Below, piece by piece: positions 24,120-34,824 of a DNA stretch of 64,000 nt; position 1 is the first letter of the stretch, and each line of letters starts with the position of its first letter. The notes under the pieces were generated by a model. The model saw only the letters and a program-made list of their open reading frames with translations. It did not search any database and was not told the origin of the DNA. Source of the DNA: Paracoccus marcusii (GTDB lineage Bacteria > Pseudomonadota > Alphaproteobacteria > Rhodobacterales > Rhodobacteraceae); NCBI RefSeq assembly GCF_028621715.1, contig NZ_CP117466.1, positions 2,430,501 through 2,494,500 of the forward strand. The letters run 5' to 3'. Both the position numbers and the translations under genes were made by a program.

Positions 24120-26414
24120 ATGAACATAGCGATCACCAACGGGCTTTTGCTGACCCCACCCGCCTTCAGGGCGGGCCTGGGCGTCTGGTCGCGCAGCGAC
24201 GGCACATCGGGCAGTCCTACTTGGGCCGATGCGGGCAATGCCGGCATCGTTCCCGCCGACCAGGATTTCGGTCCCTGCTTCGAGGTCGTCAAGCAGCAGA
24301 CCACGACCAGCCTGCGCTTCATGGGAGAGACGCCGATGATCCCCGGCGTCTATCTGCGCGTGTCGGCGCGGGTCAAGATCGTCGCCGGCCCGCTGGCCAG
24401 CGTTCGCATCGCGGGCTGGGCGGGCGACGGGTCGCGCAACGCGGTCGCGGGCCTGGTCACCGCGGGGACGACTGTCGCGCTGCGCAACTACGGCGAGGTG
24501 GTCGAGGTCAGCGCCATCGTCGGCGTCGGCAACCGGCCGGGCGTCGATCTGCCGTGGGGCACGCGCGCGGTCTATGGGCATTTCGGTCTGGACCTGGTGG
24601 GCGCCAATGGCGGGGCGTTCCGGGTTGAATCGATCCGTATCGACGATATCACCGCGGCGTTCGTGCCGTCGTTGCTGGACTGGGTGGACGTGCGCGATTT
24701 CGGCGCGGTCGGCGATGGCGTCACGAACGACCGGGCCGCGTTCCTGGCGGCGGACCAGGCGGCGGCGGGCGGATCGATCGTGGTGCCCGCAGGGACGTTC
24801 TTCATTTCGGGCGACCTGTCGATCAACAGCCGCATCCGTTTCAAGGGCCGCCTCACCACCCCGCCCTCGACACGCGTGTCGCTGCTGCGCAGCTTTGATT
24901 TCCCGACCTATGCGGATGCCTTCGGCGACGAGACGCTTGGCATGAAGAAGGCGCTTCAGGCGCTGCTTGGCTATACCGACCACATCTCTCTGGACCTTGG
25001 CGGGCGCCGCGTGGACCTGGATGAACCGCTGATGCTGGCCGAACTGGCCCCCACGCTGGAGGGGTTTGCGAACCGCCGGGTGATCCAGAACGGCTCGATC
25101 CAGGCAAAGCCCGGCCCCGCATGGCAGACCGGCCGCGCGACCAGCCCCGGCACCTACAACCCGGCCCAGCCCTATCTGCTGAGCAACGTCGCCAATGTCG
25201 CGGCCATCGAGGTCGGCAGCCGCATCATCGGCAGTGGCGTCGGCCGCGAGGTCTATGTGAACGCCAAGAACGTCGCCCAAGGCACGCTGAGCCTGTCGCA
25301 GCCGCTTTATGGCGGCGCGGGAACGCGGCAGTACAGTTTTGAACGCTATCGCTATCTGTTCGACTTTTCGGGCGTGCGCGAACTGAGCCGCCTGAACTTC
25401 TCCAAGGTCGATTTCGGCTGCGACCGCATCTCCAGTGGCGTGATGCTGCCCCAGCAGGGAGAGATGATCCAGTTCGCCGATTGCTACTTCACCCGTCCGA
25501 TGGACCGGGCGATCACCTCGATCGGGCGCGGCTGCCAGGACCTGCTGGTCGACAACTGCCAGTTCATCTCGAACGACCTCGACCTGCCGGCGCAGCAGCG
25601 CACCACGGTCGCGATCAACGTGAACGCCAACGACATCAAGATCCGCAACAACCGCTTCGTGCGGTTCGCGCATTTCATGGTGGCGAACGGCGGCGGCCAC
25701 ATCATCAGCGGCAACCACTGGTTCCAGGGCGACGGGTCGGGGCAGGGGCTGCGCTATGCGGGCCTGGTGCTGACCCAGCCCAACGTGCAGACGACGGTGT
25801 CGGGAAACTATATCGACAACGCCTCGATCGAATGGACCAACGAACACAGCGCCATCCCGAACTTCACCGGCTCCGAGTTCAGCTTTGGCGGCCTGACCCT
25901 GACGGGCAACACCTTCCTGTGTTCGAACACCGTTGCGTGGTTCACCTGGATCACCGTCAAGCCCTATGGCTCGGGGCATTTCATCCAGGGGCTGAACGTC
26001 GTGGGGAACGTTTTCAAGGCGCTTTACGGTAACGTGGAGCGGATCGACCGGGTCGACACCTCGATCGCCGACCTGAACTACAACAGCATGCGCAACCTGC
26101 AGTTCGAGGCCAACACCTTCAACGGCATCAACACCTATGTGTCGAACCCGCTGATGATCCAGCTGACCCAGAACACCGCCACGGCGACCTGGACCACGCC
26201 GGTCCTGACCGGCCTGCCATTCCAGGGCTGGGCGCGGTCCGTCCAGTCCGTCGTGACCGAGGTCGCGCTGCAGTCGACCAGCGGCGCCCGTGTCGATGCG
26301 ACTCCGACGGTCGTGCCGGATTCGGGCACGTCAAAACGCCAGATCCGGCTGACCTGGTCACAGCCCCTGCGCGGCCGGGTCTGCATCTATGCGCGGATGG
26401 ATCGCCCGCAATAG
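24120..26414 (+). CDS. Large right-handed beta-helix protein (pectate lyase / GH28-related fold)
   Basis: A 764-residue protein without a clear signal peptide. The N-terminal domain (about 1-185; AITNGLLLTPPAFRAGLGVW, GPCFEVVKQQTT, GHFGLDLVGANGG) is of a kind I recall as conserved in Rhodobacteraceae. From about 195 (WVDVRDFGAVGDGVTNDRAAF) a pectate-lyase-superfamily beta-helix begins, the fold of phage tailspikes and polysaccharide depolymerases. A C-terminal beta-rich tail runs from about 690. No catalytic residues could be assigned. It may be a surface polysaccharide enzyme or a GTA head-spike-like capsule binder; both are inference. It is a single gene with its own leader. Confidence 0.75.
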   Translation: MNIAITNGLLLTPPAFRAGLGVWSRSDGTSGSPTWADAGNAGIVPADQDFGPCFEVVKQQTTTSLRFMGETPMIPGVYLRVSARVKIVAGPLASVRIAGWAGDGSRNAVAGLVTAGTTVALRNYGEVVEVSAIVGVGNRPGVDLPWGTRAVYGHFGLDLVGANGGAFRVESIRIDDITAAFVPSLLDWVDVRDFGAVGDGVTNDRAAFLAADQAAAGGSIVVPAGTFFISGDLSINSRIRFKGRLTTPPSTRVSLLRSFDFPTYADAFGDETLGMKKALQALLGYTDHISLDLGGRRVDLDEPLMLAELAPTLEGFANRRVIQNGSIQAKPGPAWQTGRATSPGTYNPAQPYLLSNVANVAAIEVGSRIIGSGVGREVYVNAKNVAQGTLSLSQPLYGGAGTRQYSFERYRYLFDFSGVRELSRLNFSKVDFGCDRISSGVMLPQQGEMIQFADCYFTRPMDRAITSIGRGCQDLLVDNCQFISNDLDLPAQQRTTVAINVNANDIKIRNNRFVRFAHFMVANGGGHIISGNHWFQGDGSGQGLRYAGLVLTQPNVQTTVSGNYIDNASIEWTNEHSAIPNFTGSEFSFGGLTLTGNTFLCSNTVAWFTWITVKPYGSGHFIQGLNVVGNVFKALYGNVERIDRVDTSIADLNYNSMRNLQFEANTFNGINTYVSNPLMIQLTQNTATATWTTPVLTGLPFQGWARSVQSVVTEVALQSTSGARVDATPTVVPDSGTSKRQIRLTWSQPLRGRVCIYARMDRPQ

Positions 26415-26436
26415 CACGATCATGCTGTTGACAGGC

Positions 26437-26468
26437 GCCTTGGGCCGGGGGCAACCTCGGCCCAAGGC
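26437..26468 (+). other. Strong hairpin between the beta-helix and sulP genes
   Basis: GCCTTGGGCCG (26437-26447) pairs perfectly over 11 bp with CGGCCCAAGGC (26458-26468), loop of ten bases. It has no T tract and ends six bases before the GGAGG of the next gene, so it may hinder its translation or mark the 3' end of the preceding message. Confidence 0.6.
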
Positions 26469-26484
26469 CATGTGCGGAGGGTCC

Positions 26485-28020
26485 ATGGGCTATCGCCCCG
26501 CCTTTCTGGATCTTTCGTTCGATCTCAAGGACCTGCAGGCAGGACTTACGGTCGCCATCGTGGCGCTGCCGCTGTCTCTGGCGATCGCCATCGCCAGTGG
26601 CGTCGGTCCCGACCGCGGGCTGGTCACGGCTATCGTGGGCGGGTTCCTGGTCAGCGCCATGGGCGGGTCACGCCACCAGATCGGCGGCCCGGCAGGCGCG
26701 TTCATCGTGCTGGTCGCGGGCTGCGTCGCGGCGATCGGCATCGACGGCCTGATCCTGGCCACGATGCTGTCCGGTGCCATGCTGGCGGTGCTGGGCCTGC
26801 TGCGTCTTGGCGGGACCATCCGACTGGTGCCCTATCCGGTAATCCTGGGGTTCACTGCCGGGATTGCGGTGATCATCGCCGCAAGCCAGCTGCGCGACCT
26901 GTTAGGCCTGACGCTGTCCGCGCCCGAACCTGCCGCGTTGATGCCCAAGCTGTCCGCCCTATGGCAGGCCCGTGCCACGGCTGATCCGCAGGTCATCGGC
27001 GTCGCGCTGACCGCGGTCGCGGTGATCGTGTTCGCACAGCGCCTGGCGCCCCGCCTGCCGGCGCTGCTGCTGGGGATCGTCGCCGCCACCCTTGCCGCAC
27101 AGGTGCTGGACGCGCCATCGGTCTTTGATCGCTTCGGCGCGCTGCCGGCCGGTCTGCCGATGCCGATGCTGCCCGCGCTGGACTGGGCGTCCGTTCAGGC
27201 GGCGCTGCCCTTCGCGGTGGGCTTCACCTTGCTGGGGGCGATCGAGTCGCTTCTGTCGGCGATGGTCGCCGACCAGATGGCCGGCACCCGCATGCGTCCC
27301 GATGACGAGTTGATCGGGCAGGGGCTTGCCAATATCGGGGCGGGTCTGTTCGGCGGCTTTTGCGTCACCGGCACCATCGCCCGGACGGCGACCAACGTGA
27401 AGGCCGGCAGCCGCGGCCCCGCATCGGGGATGATCCACGCCGCGCTGCTGCTGGGCTTCCTGATCGTCGCCGCGCCGCTGGTCGGGGCCATTCCCCTGGC
27501 CGGCTTGGCGGGGCTTCTGATGGTCGTCGCTTGGAAGATGATCGAATGGCACGCGATGATCAGCCTGACCCGCATCGACCGGGCCGAGGCGGGGGTGATG
27601 GTCGCGACCTTCCTGGGCGTGATCCTGCACGATCTGACGACCGGCATCCTGATCGGCATGGCGCTGACCGGGATGCTGTTCATCGCGCGGATGTCGCGCG
27701 AGGGGACCGCTCATGCCCTGGCAACCGACCCCGATGGACCGGCGGACCGGATGGTGATCCATCTGTCCGGGCCGGTCTTCTTCGGCTCGGTCGCGCGGAT
27801 CGAGGGGGCGCTGGCCCGGATCGACGCGCATCCCCGCCTGCTGCTTCTGGACATGTCACAGGTCACGCTGATCGACCGAAGCGGCGCCCAGATGATCCGC
27901 GACCTGTCCGACCGGCTGGCGCGCCGCGGAACCCGGGTCGTGGCGGTCCATGCACGGCCGATGCTGCGGGCGGGACTGCACGGCAGCGTCACGGTTGCCG
28001 AGGACTCTGCCCGTTTGTGA
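26485..28020 (+). CDS. SulP family anion transporter with STAS domain
   Basis: Inner-membrane anion permease (SLC26/SulP family), 511 residues. The hydrophobic part (about 1-400) holds around a dozen membrane segments, with VAIVALPLSLAIAIASGVGP, GGSRHQIGGPAGAFIVLV and CVTGTIARTATNVKAGSRGP as family signatures. The C-terminal STAS domain (about 410-511) has LLLDMSQVTLIDRSGAQM. Substrates in the family are sulfate, bicarbonate or dicarboxylates; which one applies cannot be read from sequence. ATG at 26485 follows GGAGG (26475-26479). No sulfate assimilation genes or carbonic anhydrase adjoin it. Confidence 0.92.
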   Translation: MGYRPAFLDLSFDLKDLQAGLTVAIVALPLSLAIAIASGVGPDRGLVTAIVGGFLVSAMGGSRHQIGGPAGAFIVLVAGCVAAIGIDGLILATMLSGAMLAVLGLLRLGGTIRLVPYPVILGFTAGIAVIIAASQLRDLLGLTLSAPEPAALMPKLSALWQARATADPQVIGVALTAVAVIVFAQRLAPRLPALLLGIVAATLAAQVLDAPSVFDRFGALPAGLPMPMLPALDWASVQAALPFAVGFTLLGAIESLLSAMVADQMAGTRMRPDDELIGQGLANIGAGLFGGFCVTGTIARTATNVKAGSRGPASGMIHAALLLGFLIVAAPLVGAIPLAGLAGLLMVVAWKMIEWHAMISLTRIDRAEAGVMVATFLGVILHDLTTGILIGMALTGMLFIARMSREGTAHALATDPDGPADRMVIHLSGPVFFGSVARIEGALARIDAHPRLLLLDMSQVTLIDRSGAQMIRDLSDRLARRGTRVVAVHARPMLRAGLHGSVTVAEDSARL

Positions 28021-28056
28021 AGCATTGACAGGATCGGTGATCCTCAAGTGAATTCA

Positions 28057-28096
28057 TTTACAAAATTTCCGTTTATAAAAAACAAGTTAACTTGTT
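28057..28096 (+). promoter_or_regulatory. acs operator region: TTTACAAA/TTTATAAA and a 16-bp palindrome
   Basis: In a 178-bp AT-rich gap before acs, TTTACAAA (28057-28064) and TTTATAAA (28072-28079) form a spaced direct repeat like the TTTGCAAA pairs bound by RamB/PccR-type short-chain acyl-CoA regulators. AACAAGTTAACTTGTT (28081-28096) follows as a perfect 16-bp palindrome, 102 bp before the acs ATG. Both are likely binding sites. Confidence 0.6.
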
Positions 28097-28198
28097 CCCC
28101 CATCTGTGATTAACATGGTGGCGACGCAGCGTTGCGCCCACACCCTATACGGGTCGTCGCGGCCGGGCTGCAGCATGGCGACGACGAGGGGGAAAGTC

Positions 28199-30154
<1,956 letters not shown>

Positions 30155-30174
30155 CGACCGGCCGGGGGCCTTGG

Positions 30175-30212
30175 CGTCCCCGCAAACCTGCCTGCGCCCA
30201 TCGCCGGGGACG
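30175..30212 (+). other. Intercistronic hairpin after acs
   Basis: CGTCCCCG (30175-30182) pairs with CGGGGACG (30205-30212) across a 22-base loop, without a T tract. It may let acs and the symporter genes accumulate at different levels. Confidence 0.5.
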
Positions 30213-30273
30213 GGCTTGGAAGAACACTAGGGCGGAGTGACAGACATGTCTGAACAGGGAGGGACCTAGGGAC

Positions 30274-30531
30274 ATGAGTGACAGACAATCCTCGAATGCC
30301 TATTGGCAGGCCAATCTACGCATCATCTACATTTGCCTCGCGATCTGGGCGCTGGTGTCCTACGGCTTCGGCATCATCCTGCGGCCGCTGCTGTCGGGCA
30401 TCTCGGTGGGCGGAACGGATCTGGGATTCTGGTTCGCGCAGCAGGGGTCGATCCTGTGCTTCATCGCGCTGATCTTCTTCTACACCTGGCGCATGAACCG
30501 CCTGGACGCCGAACACGGCGTGGACGAGTGA
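30274..30531 (+). CDS. DUF4212 symporter small subunit
   Basis: An 85-residue membrane protein of the DUF4212 family (YjcH-like), with two predicted transmembrane segments (about 14-36 and 52-72). NAYWQANLRIIYICLAIWALVS and the GTDLGFWFAQQGSI motif are typical. Such proteins accompany sodium:solute symporters of the VC_2705 group and are thought to be their small partner. ATG at 30274 follows GGAGGG. The gene ends 10 bp before the large subunit. Confidence 0.93.
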   Translation: MSDRQSSNAYWQANLRIIYICLAIWALVSYGFGIILRPLLSGISVGGTDLGFWFAQQGSILCFIALIFFYTWRMNRLDAEHGVDE

Positions 30532-30541
30532 GGACCCAGCC

Positions 30542-32449
30542 ATGAGCCAATTCACCCTGAACCTGCTGGTCATCTGCGCCTCGTTCGCGCTGTATATCGG
30601 CATCGCCATCTATTGCCGGGCGAAATCCACGGCCGAGTTCTATGCCGCCAACCGCGGCGTCGGACCGGTCATGAACGGCATGGCGACGGCCGCCGACTGG
30701 ATGTCGGCCGCGTCCTTCATCTCGATGGCGGGTCTGATCGCCTTCACGGGCTATGACAACTCGACCTACCTGATGGGCTGGACGGGCGGCTACGTGCTGC
30801 TGGCCCTGCTGCTGGCGCCCTATCTGCGCAAGTTCGGCAAGTTCACCGTGCCGGAATTCATCGGCGACCGCTTCTATTCGCGCACCGCGCGGATCATCGG
30901 CGTGATCTGCCTGCTGATCGTCTCGATCACCTACGTGATCGGCCAGATGACCGGCGTGGGCGTCACCTTCTCGCGCTATCTCGAGGTGTCGAACGCGACC
31001 GGCCTGTGGATCGGCGCGGCGCTGGTGTTCTGCTATGCCGTTCTTGGCGGCATGAAGGGCATCACCTACACGCAGGTCGCGCAGTATGTCGTCCTGATCA
31101 TCGCCTACACGATCCCGGCGGTGTTCATCTCGCTGCAGCTGACGGGCAATTTCCTGCCGCCCTTGGGCCTGTTCGGCACGCATGAGGGATCGGGCGTGGC
31201 GTTCCTGGCGCAGCTGGACGGTCTAGTGACCGACCTGGGCTTCCGCGCCTATACCGAACACCACAACTCGACCTTGGACATGGTCCTGTTCACGATGGCG
31301 CTGATGATCGGCACCGCGGGTCTGCCGCACGTGATCATCCGCTTCTTCACCGTGCCCAAGGTCTCCGATGCCCGCAAGTCGGCAGGCTGGGCGCTGGTCT
31401 TCATCGCGCTGCTCTATACCGTCGCTCCGGCGGTGGGTTCGATGGCGCGCTTCAACCTGACCGCGACCATGTGGCCGGGCGCCGCGCAGGGCGAGACCTT
31501 CAGCCAGCCGGCCGTGTCGCTGGCCGACATCGAGACCAGCGAGGACCTGGCCTGGATGCGCAACTGGCAGACCACCGGCCTGCTGAACTGGGAGGACAAG
31601 AACGGCGACGGCCTGATCCAGTACTACAACGACGGTGCCGCCGCACAGGCGACCGCGCTGGCCGCGGCCCGCACCAGCGGCGACCAGGCGGCGATCGACG
31701 CGGCCCAGGCCGCCTATGACGCCCGCCTGGCCGAGACCCATGCCGCCCTGCCGGGCGCCCCCGCGGCCGAGCAGAACTGGGTCGGGAACGAGCTGACCAC
31801 CGTGAACAACGACATCATGGTGCTGGCCAACCCCGAAATCGCCAACCTGCCGGGCTGGGTCATCGCCATCGTCGCCGCCGGCGGCCTGGCCGCCGCCCTG
31901 TCGACCGCGGCGGGTCTGCTGCTGGCGATCTCGGGCGCCGTGTCCCACGACCTGATCAAGGGCACGCTGCGCCCGAACATCAGCGAAAAGGGCGAACTGA
32001 TGGCCGCGCGCGTCTCGATGGCGCTGTCGATCCTGGTCGCGACCCTGCTGGGCCTGAACCCGCCGGGCTTTGCGGCCCAGACCGTGGCACTGGCCTTCGG
32101 CCTTGCCGCCAGCTCGATCTTCCCGGTGCTGATGATGGGGATCTTCTCCAAGCGTGTCGGCAAGGAAGGAGCGATCGCCGGCATGATCGCGGGCATGCTG
32201 TCCACGATCCTCTACATCTTCGCCTACAAGGGCTGGTTCTTCATCGCGGGCACCAACATGTTCCCCGATACGCCCGACGCCTGGCTGTTCGGCATCTCGC
32301 CGGCCTCCTTCGGCACCGTGGGCGCGGTGATCAACTTTGCGGTCGCCTTCGGCGTCTCGGCCGTCAGCAAGCGTCCCCCCGCCCATGTGCAGGAACTGGT
32401 CGAATCGATCCGTGTCCCGCGCGGTGCGGGCGGTGCCGTCGCGCACTGA
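30542..32449 (+). CDS. Sodium:solute symporter, acetate-type large subunit (VC_2705 family)
   Basis: A 635-residue inner-membrane symporter of the SSS family, likely importing acetate or another short monocarboxylate with sodium. The start FTLNLLVICASFALYIGIAI and the ATAADWMSAASFISMAGLIAF block are family hallmarks; about 12 or 13 membrane segments follow. A hydrophilic insert of about 110 residues (about 310-425), Ala/Gln-rich with a helical run, separates two membrane segments and is not found in the shorter ActP proteins. The placement after acs and DUF4212 supports acetate as substrate. Confidence 0.92.
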   Translation: MSQFTLNLLVICASFALYIGIAIYCRAKSTAEFYAANRGVGPVMNGMATAADWMSAASFISMAGLIAFTGYDNSTYLMGWTGGYVLLALLLAPYLRKFGKFTVPEFIGDRFYSRTARIIGVICLLIVSITYVIGQMTGVGVTFSRYLEVSNATGLWIGAALVFCYAVLGGMKGITYTQVAQYVVLIIAYTIPAVFISLQLTGNFLPPLGLFGTHEGSGVAFLAQLDGLVTDLGFRAYTEHHNSTLDMVLFTMALMIGTAGLPHVIIRFFTVPKVSDARKSAGWALVFIALLYTVAPAVGSMARFNLTATMWPGAAQGETFSQPAVSLADIETSEDLAWMRNWQTTGLLNWEDKNGDGLIQYYNDGAAAQATALAAARTSGDQAAIDAAQAAYDARLAETHAALPGAPAAEQNWVGNELTTVNNDIMVLANPEIANLPGWVIAIVAAGGLAAALSTAAGLLLAISGAVSHDLIKGTLRPNISEKGELMAARVSMALSILVATLLGLNPPGFAAQTVALAFGLAASSIFPVLMMGIFSKRVGKEGAIAGMIAGMLSTILYIFAYKGWFFIAGTNMFPDTPDAWLFGISPASFGTVGAVINFAVAFGVSAVSKRPPAHVQELVESIRVPRGAGGAVAH

Positions 32450-32455
32450 TCATCC

Positions 32456-32483
32456 TGCCGCGTCCCCGACCGGGGGCGCGGCA
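32456..32483 (+). other. Intercistronic hairpin after the symporter
   Basis: TGCCGCGTCCCC (32456-32467) pairs with GGGG plus GCGCGGCA (to 32483) around GACC with one mismatch. It is terminator-like in stem strength but lacks T, and the next gene starts 27 bp on. Confidence 0.55.
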
Positions 32484-32509
32484 CCCTCCTTCCCACAAGG
32501 TCACCCCGG

Positions 32510-34324
32510 ATGCCCGACAGCATTGTCGATTTCATCGCCACCGTGCATCCCTATGACAGCCTGAAGCGGGACGAGCTGGCGCGCGTCGCCACCTCCTTCA
32601 GCCGCAGGACATTCGCCCCCGGCGACCTGATCTATCAGTTCGGAGACCGCCTGCCGGGCCTGTACCTGATCGAAAGCGGCCAGGTCGCGGTCACCGACCG
32701 CAACGGCGACAGCGTATCCCAGCTGGGGCCGCGCAATTCCTTCGGCGAACGCGGCCTGCTGCGCGACGGGGTGGCAGTCACGTCGGCGCGGGTCATGGAC
32801 CGGCCGGCGGTGATCCTGATGTTGCCCCGGGCAGAGGTGACGCGCCTGATTGCCGACCATCGCGCAGTCGCCCGGTTCTTCGACCGGGGAAGGGGGCCCT
32901 CCGACCGCGGGGGCGACCTGGCCCGCCTCAAGGTGGGGGAACTGCTGTCGGGCAAACCCGTCAGCTGCACCCCCGACACCCCGATCATCGAGGCCGCCCG
33001 CCAGATGCGCGATGCCCGCGTCAGCAGCCTGGGCATCACCCAGGGCGGCCGCCTGATCGGGCTGGTCACCATCCGCGACATGTCGAACCGCGTCGTGGCC
33101 GAAGGGCGCGACATGCGTCAGCCGGTCAGCGCCGTGATGACGCCCGACCCTGTGACCTTGGCCCCCACGGCCTTGGGCTATGACGTGCTTAACATCATGC
33201 TGGAACGGCGCATCGGGCATCTGCCGGTGGTCGATGACGGCCGTTTCGTCGGCATGATCAGCCAGACCGACCTGACGCGGGTCCAGGCGATTTCCGCCGC
33301 GGGGCTGATCCGACAGGTCGCCAAGGCGCGCGACACCGCACAGATGGCTGCCATCACGGCCCGCATTCCCGAACTGCTGACGCAGCTGGTTCAGGCCCGC
33401 CAGCGGCACGAGATCATCACTCGCATGATCACCGACATCGCCGACGCGGTCACGCGCCGCCTACTGGACCTGACGGCCGCCGACCTTGGGCCTGCGCCCG
33501 CCGCCTGGTGCTGGGCCGCCTGCGGCAGCCAGGGCCGCCAGGAACAGACCGGCACCAGCGATCAGGACAACTGCGTGATCCTGGCACCCGGCGCCGATCC
33601 GAAGGACCCGTGGTTCACCACCTTGGCGCGGCGGGTCAGCGATGGGCTGCATGCCTGCGGCTATGTGCATTGCCCGGGCGACATGATGGCGACCAACCCG
33701 CGCTGGTGTCAGCCGCTGGACGTCTGGCAGGGCTATTTTCGCGACTGGATGACCCATCCCAGCCCCGAGGCGCAGATGCTGGCCTCGGTCATGTTCGACC
33801 TGCGCGCCATCGGCGGCGACGTCACGTTGCTGGGCGACCTGCAGGACGGGACCCTGGACGCGGCCTCGAAGAATTCGATTTTCATTGCGCATATGGTTGG
33901 AAATTCACTGAAACATCGGCCTCCGCTTGGCCTAATCGGCGGCTTTGCCACGATCCGGACCGGAGAGCATCGCCACCATATCGACATGAAGCACAACGGC
34001 GTGGTCCCGGTGACCGACCTGGCGCGGGTCTATGCCCTGCAGGGACGCATCGGCACGGTCAACACACGTGCCCGGCTGGAGGAGGCCGAGGCGCGGGGCG
34101 TGATCTCGGCCACGGGCGGGCGCGACCTGATCGCGGCCTACGACATGATCCAGACCGTGCGGCTTGAGAATCAGGCGCATCTGGTCAGGGCGGGGCGCAG
34201 GCCCGACAATTACCTCTCACCGGCGGATCTGTCGGATTTCGAACGCAGCCACCTGCGCGACGCCTTCGTCGTCGTGCGCGGAATGCAGTCGGCGGTGGGA
34301 CATGGCAAGGGGATGCTGGGATGA
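32510..34324 (+). CDS. cNMP-binding, CBS and DUF294 nucleotidyltransferase-like regulator
   Basis: A 604-residue cytoplasmic protein. Domains in order: cyclic-nucleotide-binding-like (about 10-125; PGDLIYQFGDRLPGLYLIESG), two CBS domains (about 145-265), DUF294 nucleotidyltransferase-like (about 285-430) with the active-site pattern GSQGRQEQTGTSDQDN at 339-354 resembling GlnD, and a DUF294 C-terminal helical domain (about 460-600). In several bacteria this protein is encoded beside acetate symporters; its target is unknown, perhaps a uridylylation or adenylylation switch. It overlaps the next gene by four bases. Confidence 0.9.
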   Translation: MPDSIVDFIATVHPYDSLKRDELARVATSFSRRTFAPGDLIYQFGDRLPGLYLIESGQVAVTDRNGDSVSQLGPRNSFGERGLLRDGVAVTSARVMDRPAVILMLPRAEVTRLIADHRAVARFFDRGRGPSDRGGDLARLKVGELLSGKPVSCTPDTPIIEAARQMRDARVSSLGITQGGRLIGLVTIRDMSNRVVAEGRDMRQPVSAVMTPDPVTLAPTALGYDVLNIMLERRIGHLPVVDDGRFVGMISQTDLTRVQAISAAGLIRQVAKARDTAQMAAITARIPELLTQLVQARQRHEIITRMITDIADAVTRRLLDLTAADLGPAPAAWCWAACGSQGRQEQTGTSDQDNCVILAPGADPKDPWFTTLARRVSDGLHACGYVHCPGDMMATNPRWCQPLDVWQGYFRDWMTHPSPEAQMLASVMFDLRAIGGDVTLLGDLQDGTLDAASKNSIFIAHMVGNSLKHRPPLGLIGGFATIRTGEHRHHIDMKHNGVVPVTDLARVYALQGRIGTVNTRARLEEAEARGVISATGGRDLIAAYDMIQTVRLENQAHLVRAGRRPDNYLSPADLSDFERSHLRDAFVVVRGMQSAVGHGKGMLG

Positions 34325-34824
34325 CAGGGATCGGAAGCGATCTGATCGGGGTGATCGCCGCGGCGGTCGGGGCGGCGGCGGTGCTGTATGCCGGGATGCA
34401 TCTGGCGCGCAAGCTGGGCTTGTCGCCCGCCGCCTGGCTGCTGCCGGCGGGCATCGGCCTGTCGATGGTCGCCTATTCGGTGTGGAACGACTATGCGTGG
34501 TTCGACCGCGCGCAGGCCAGCCTGCCTGCCGGTTCGCAGGTGCTGGTCGTGGGACATGACAGCCAGCCCTGGGCGCCCTGGACCTATCTGTTCCCGGTCG
34601 AGACGCGGTTTGCCGCGCTGGACCCCGCGCAGATCACGCAGGGCGCGGACGGCACGCGCCGTGCGCCGATCATGCTGGTGGAGCGCCGCGGCCAGACCGT
34701 GATCGTGCCGCAGGACTTCGACTGCGCGGGCGCGCGGATCCGTCCGGGACGTGCCGACTGGATGCCCGCGGGCGATGATGCGGCCTTTGCCACCGTCTGC
34801 CCGGATGGAGGGACCAATGGCTGA
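34321..34824 (+). CDS. Small membrane-anchored protein of unknown function
   Basis: A 167-residue protein I do not recognise by function. Two hydrophobic segments lie at about 6-27 and 37-55, followed by a soluble domain of about 110 residues with a LVVGHDSQPWAPWTYLFPVE motif and two cysteines. It overlaps the DUF294 gene (ATGA) and the response regulator gene by eight bases, so it belongs to the same unit. A periplasmic input or scaffold role is possible but unproven. Confidence 0.75.
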   Translation: MTGIGSDLIGVIAAAVGAAAVLYAGMHLARKLGLSPAAWLLPAGIGLSMVAYSVWNDYAWFDRAQASLPAGSQVLVVGHDSQPWAPWTYLFPVETRFAALDPAQITQGADGTRRAPIMLVERRGQTVIVPQDFDCAGARIRPGRADWMPAGDDAAFATVCPDGGTNG

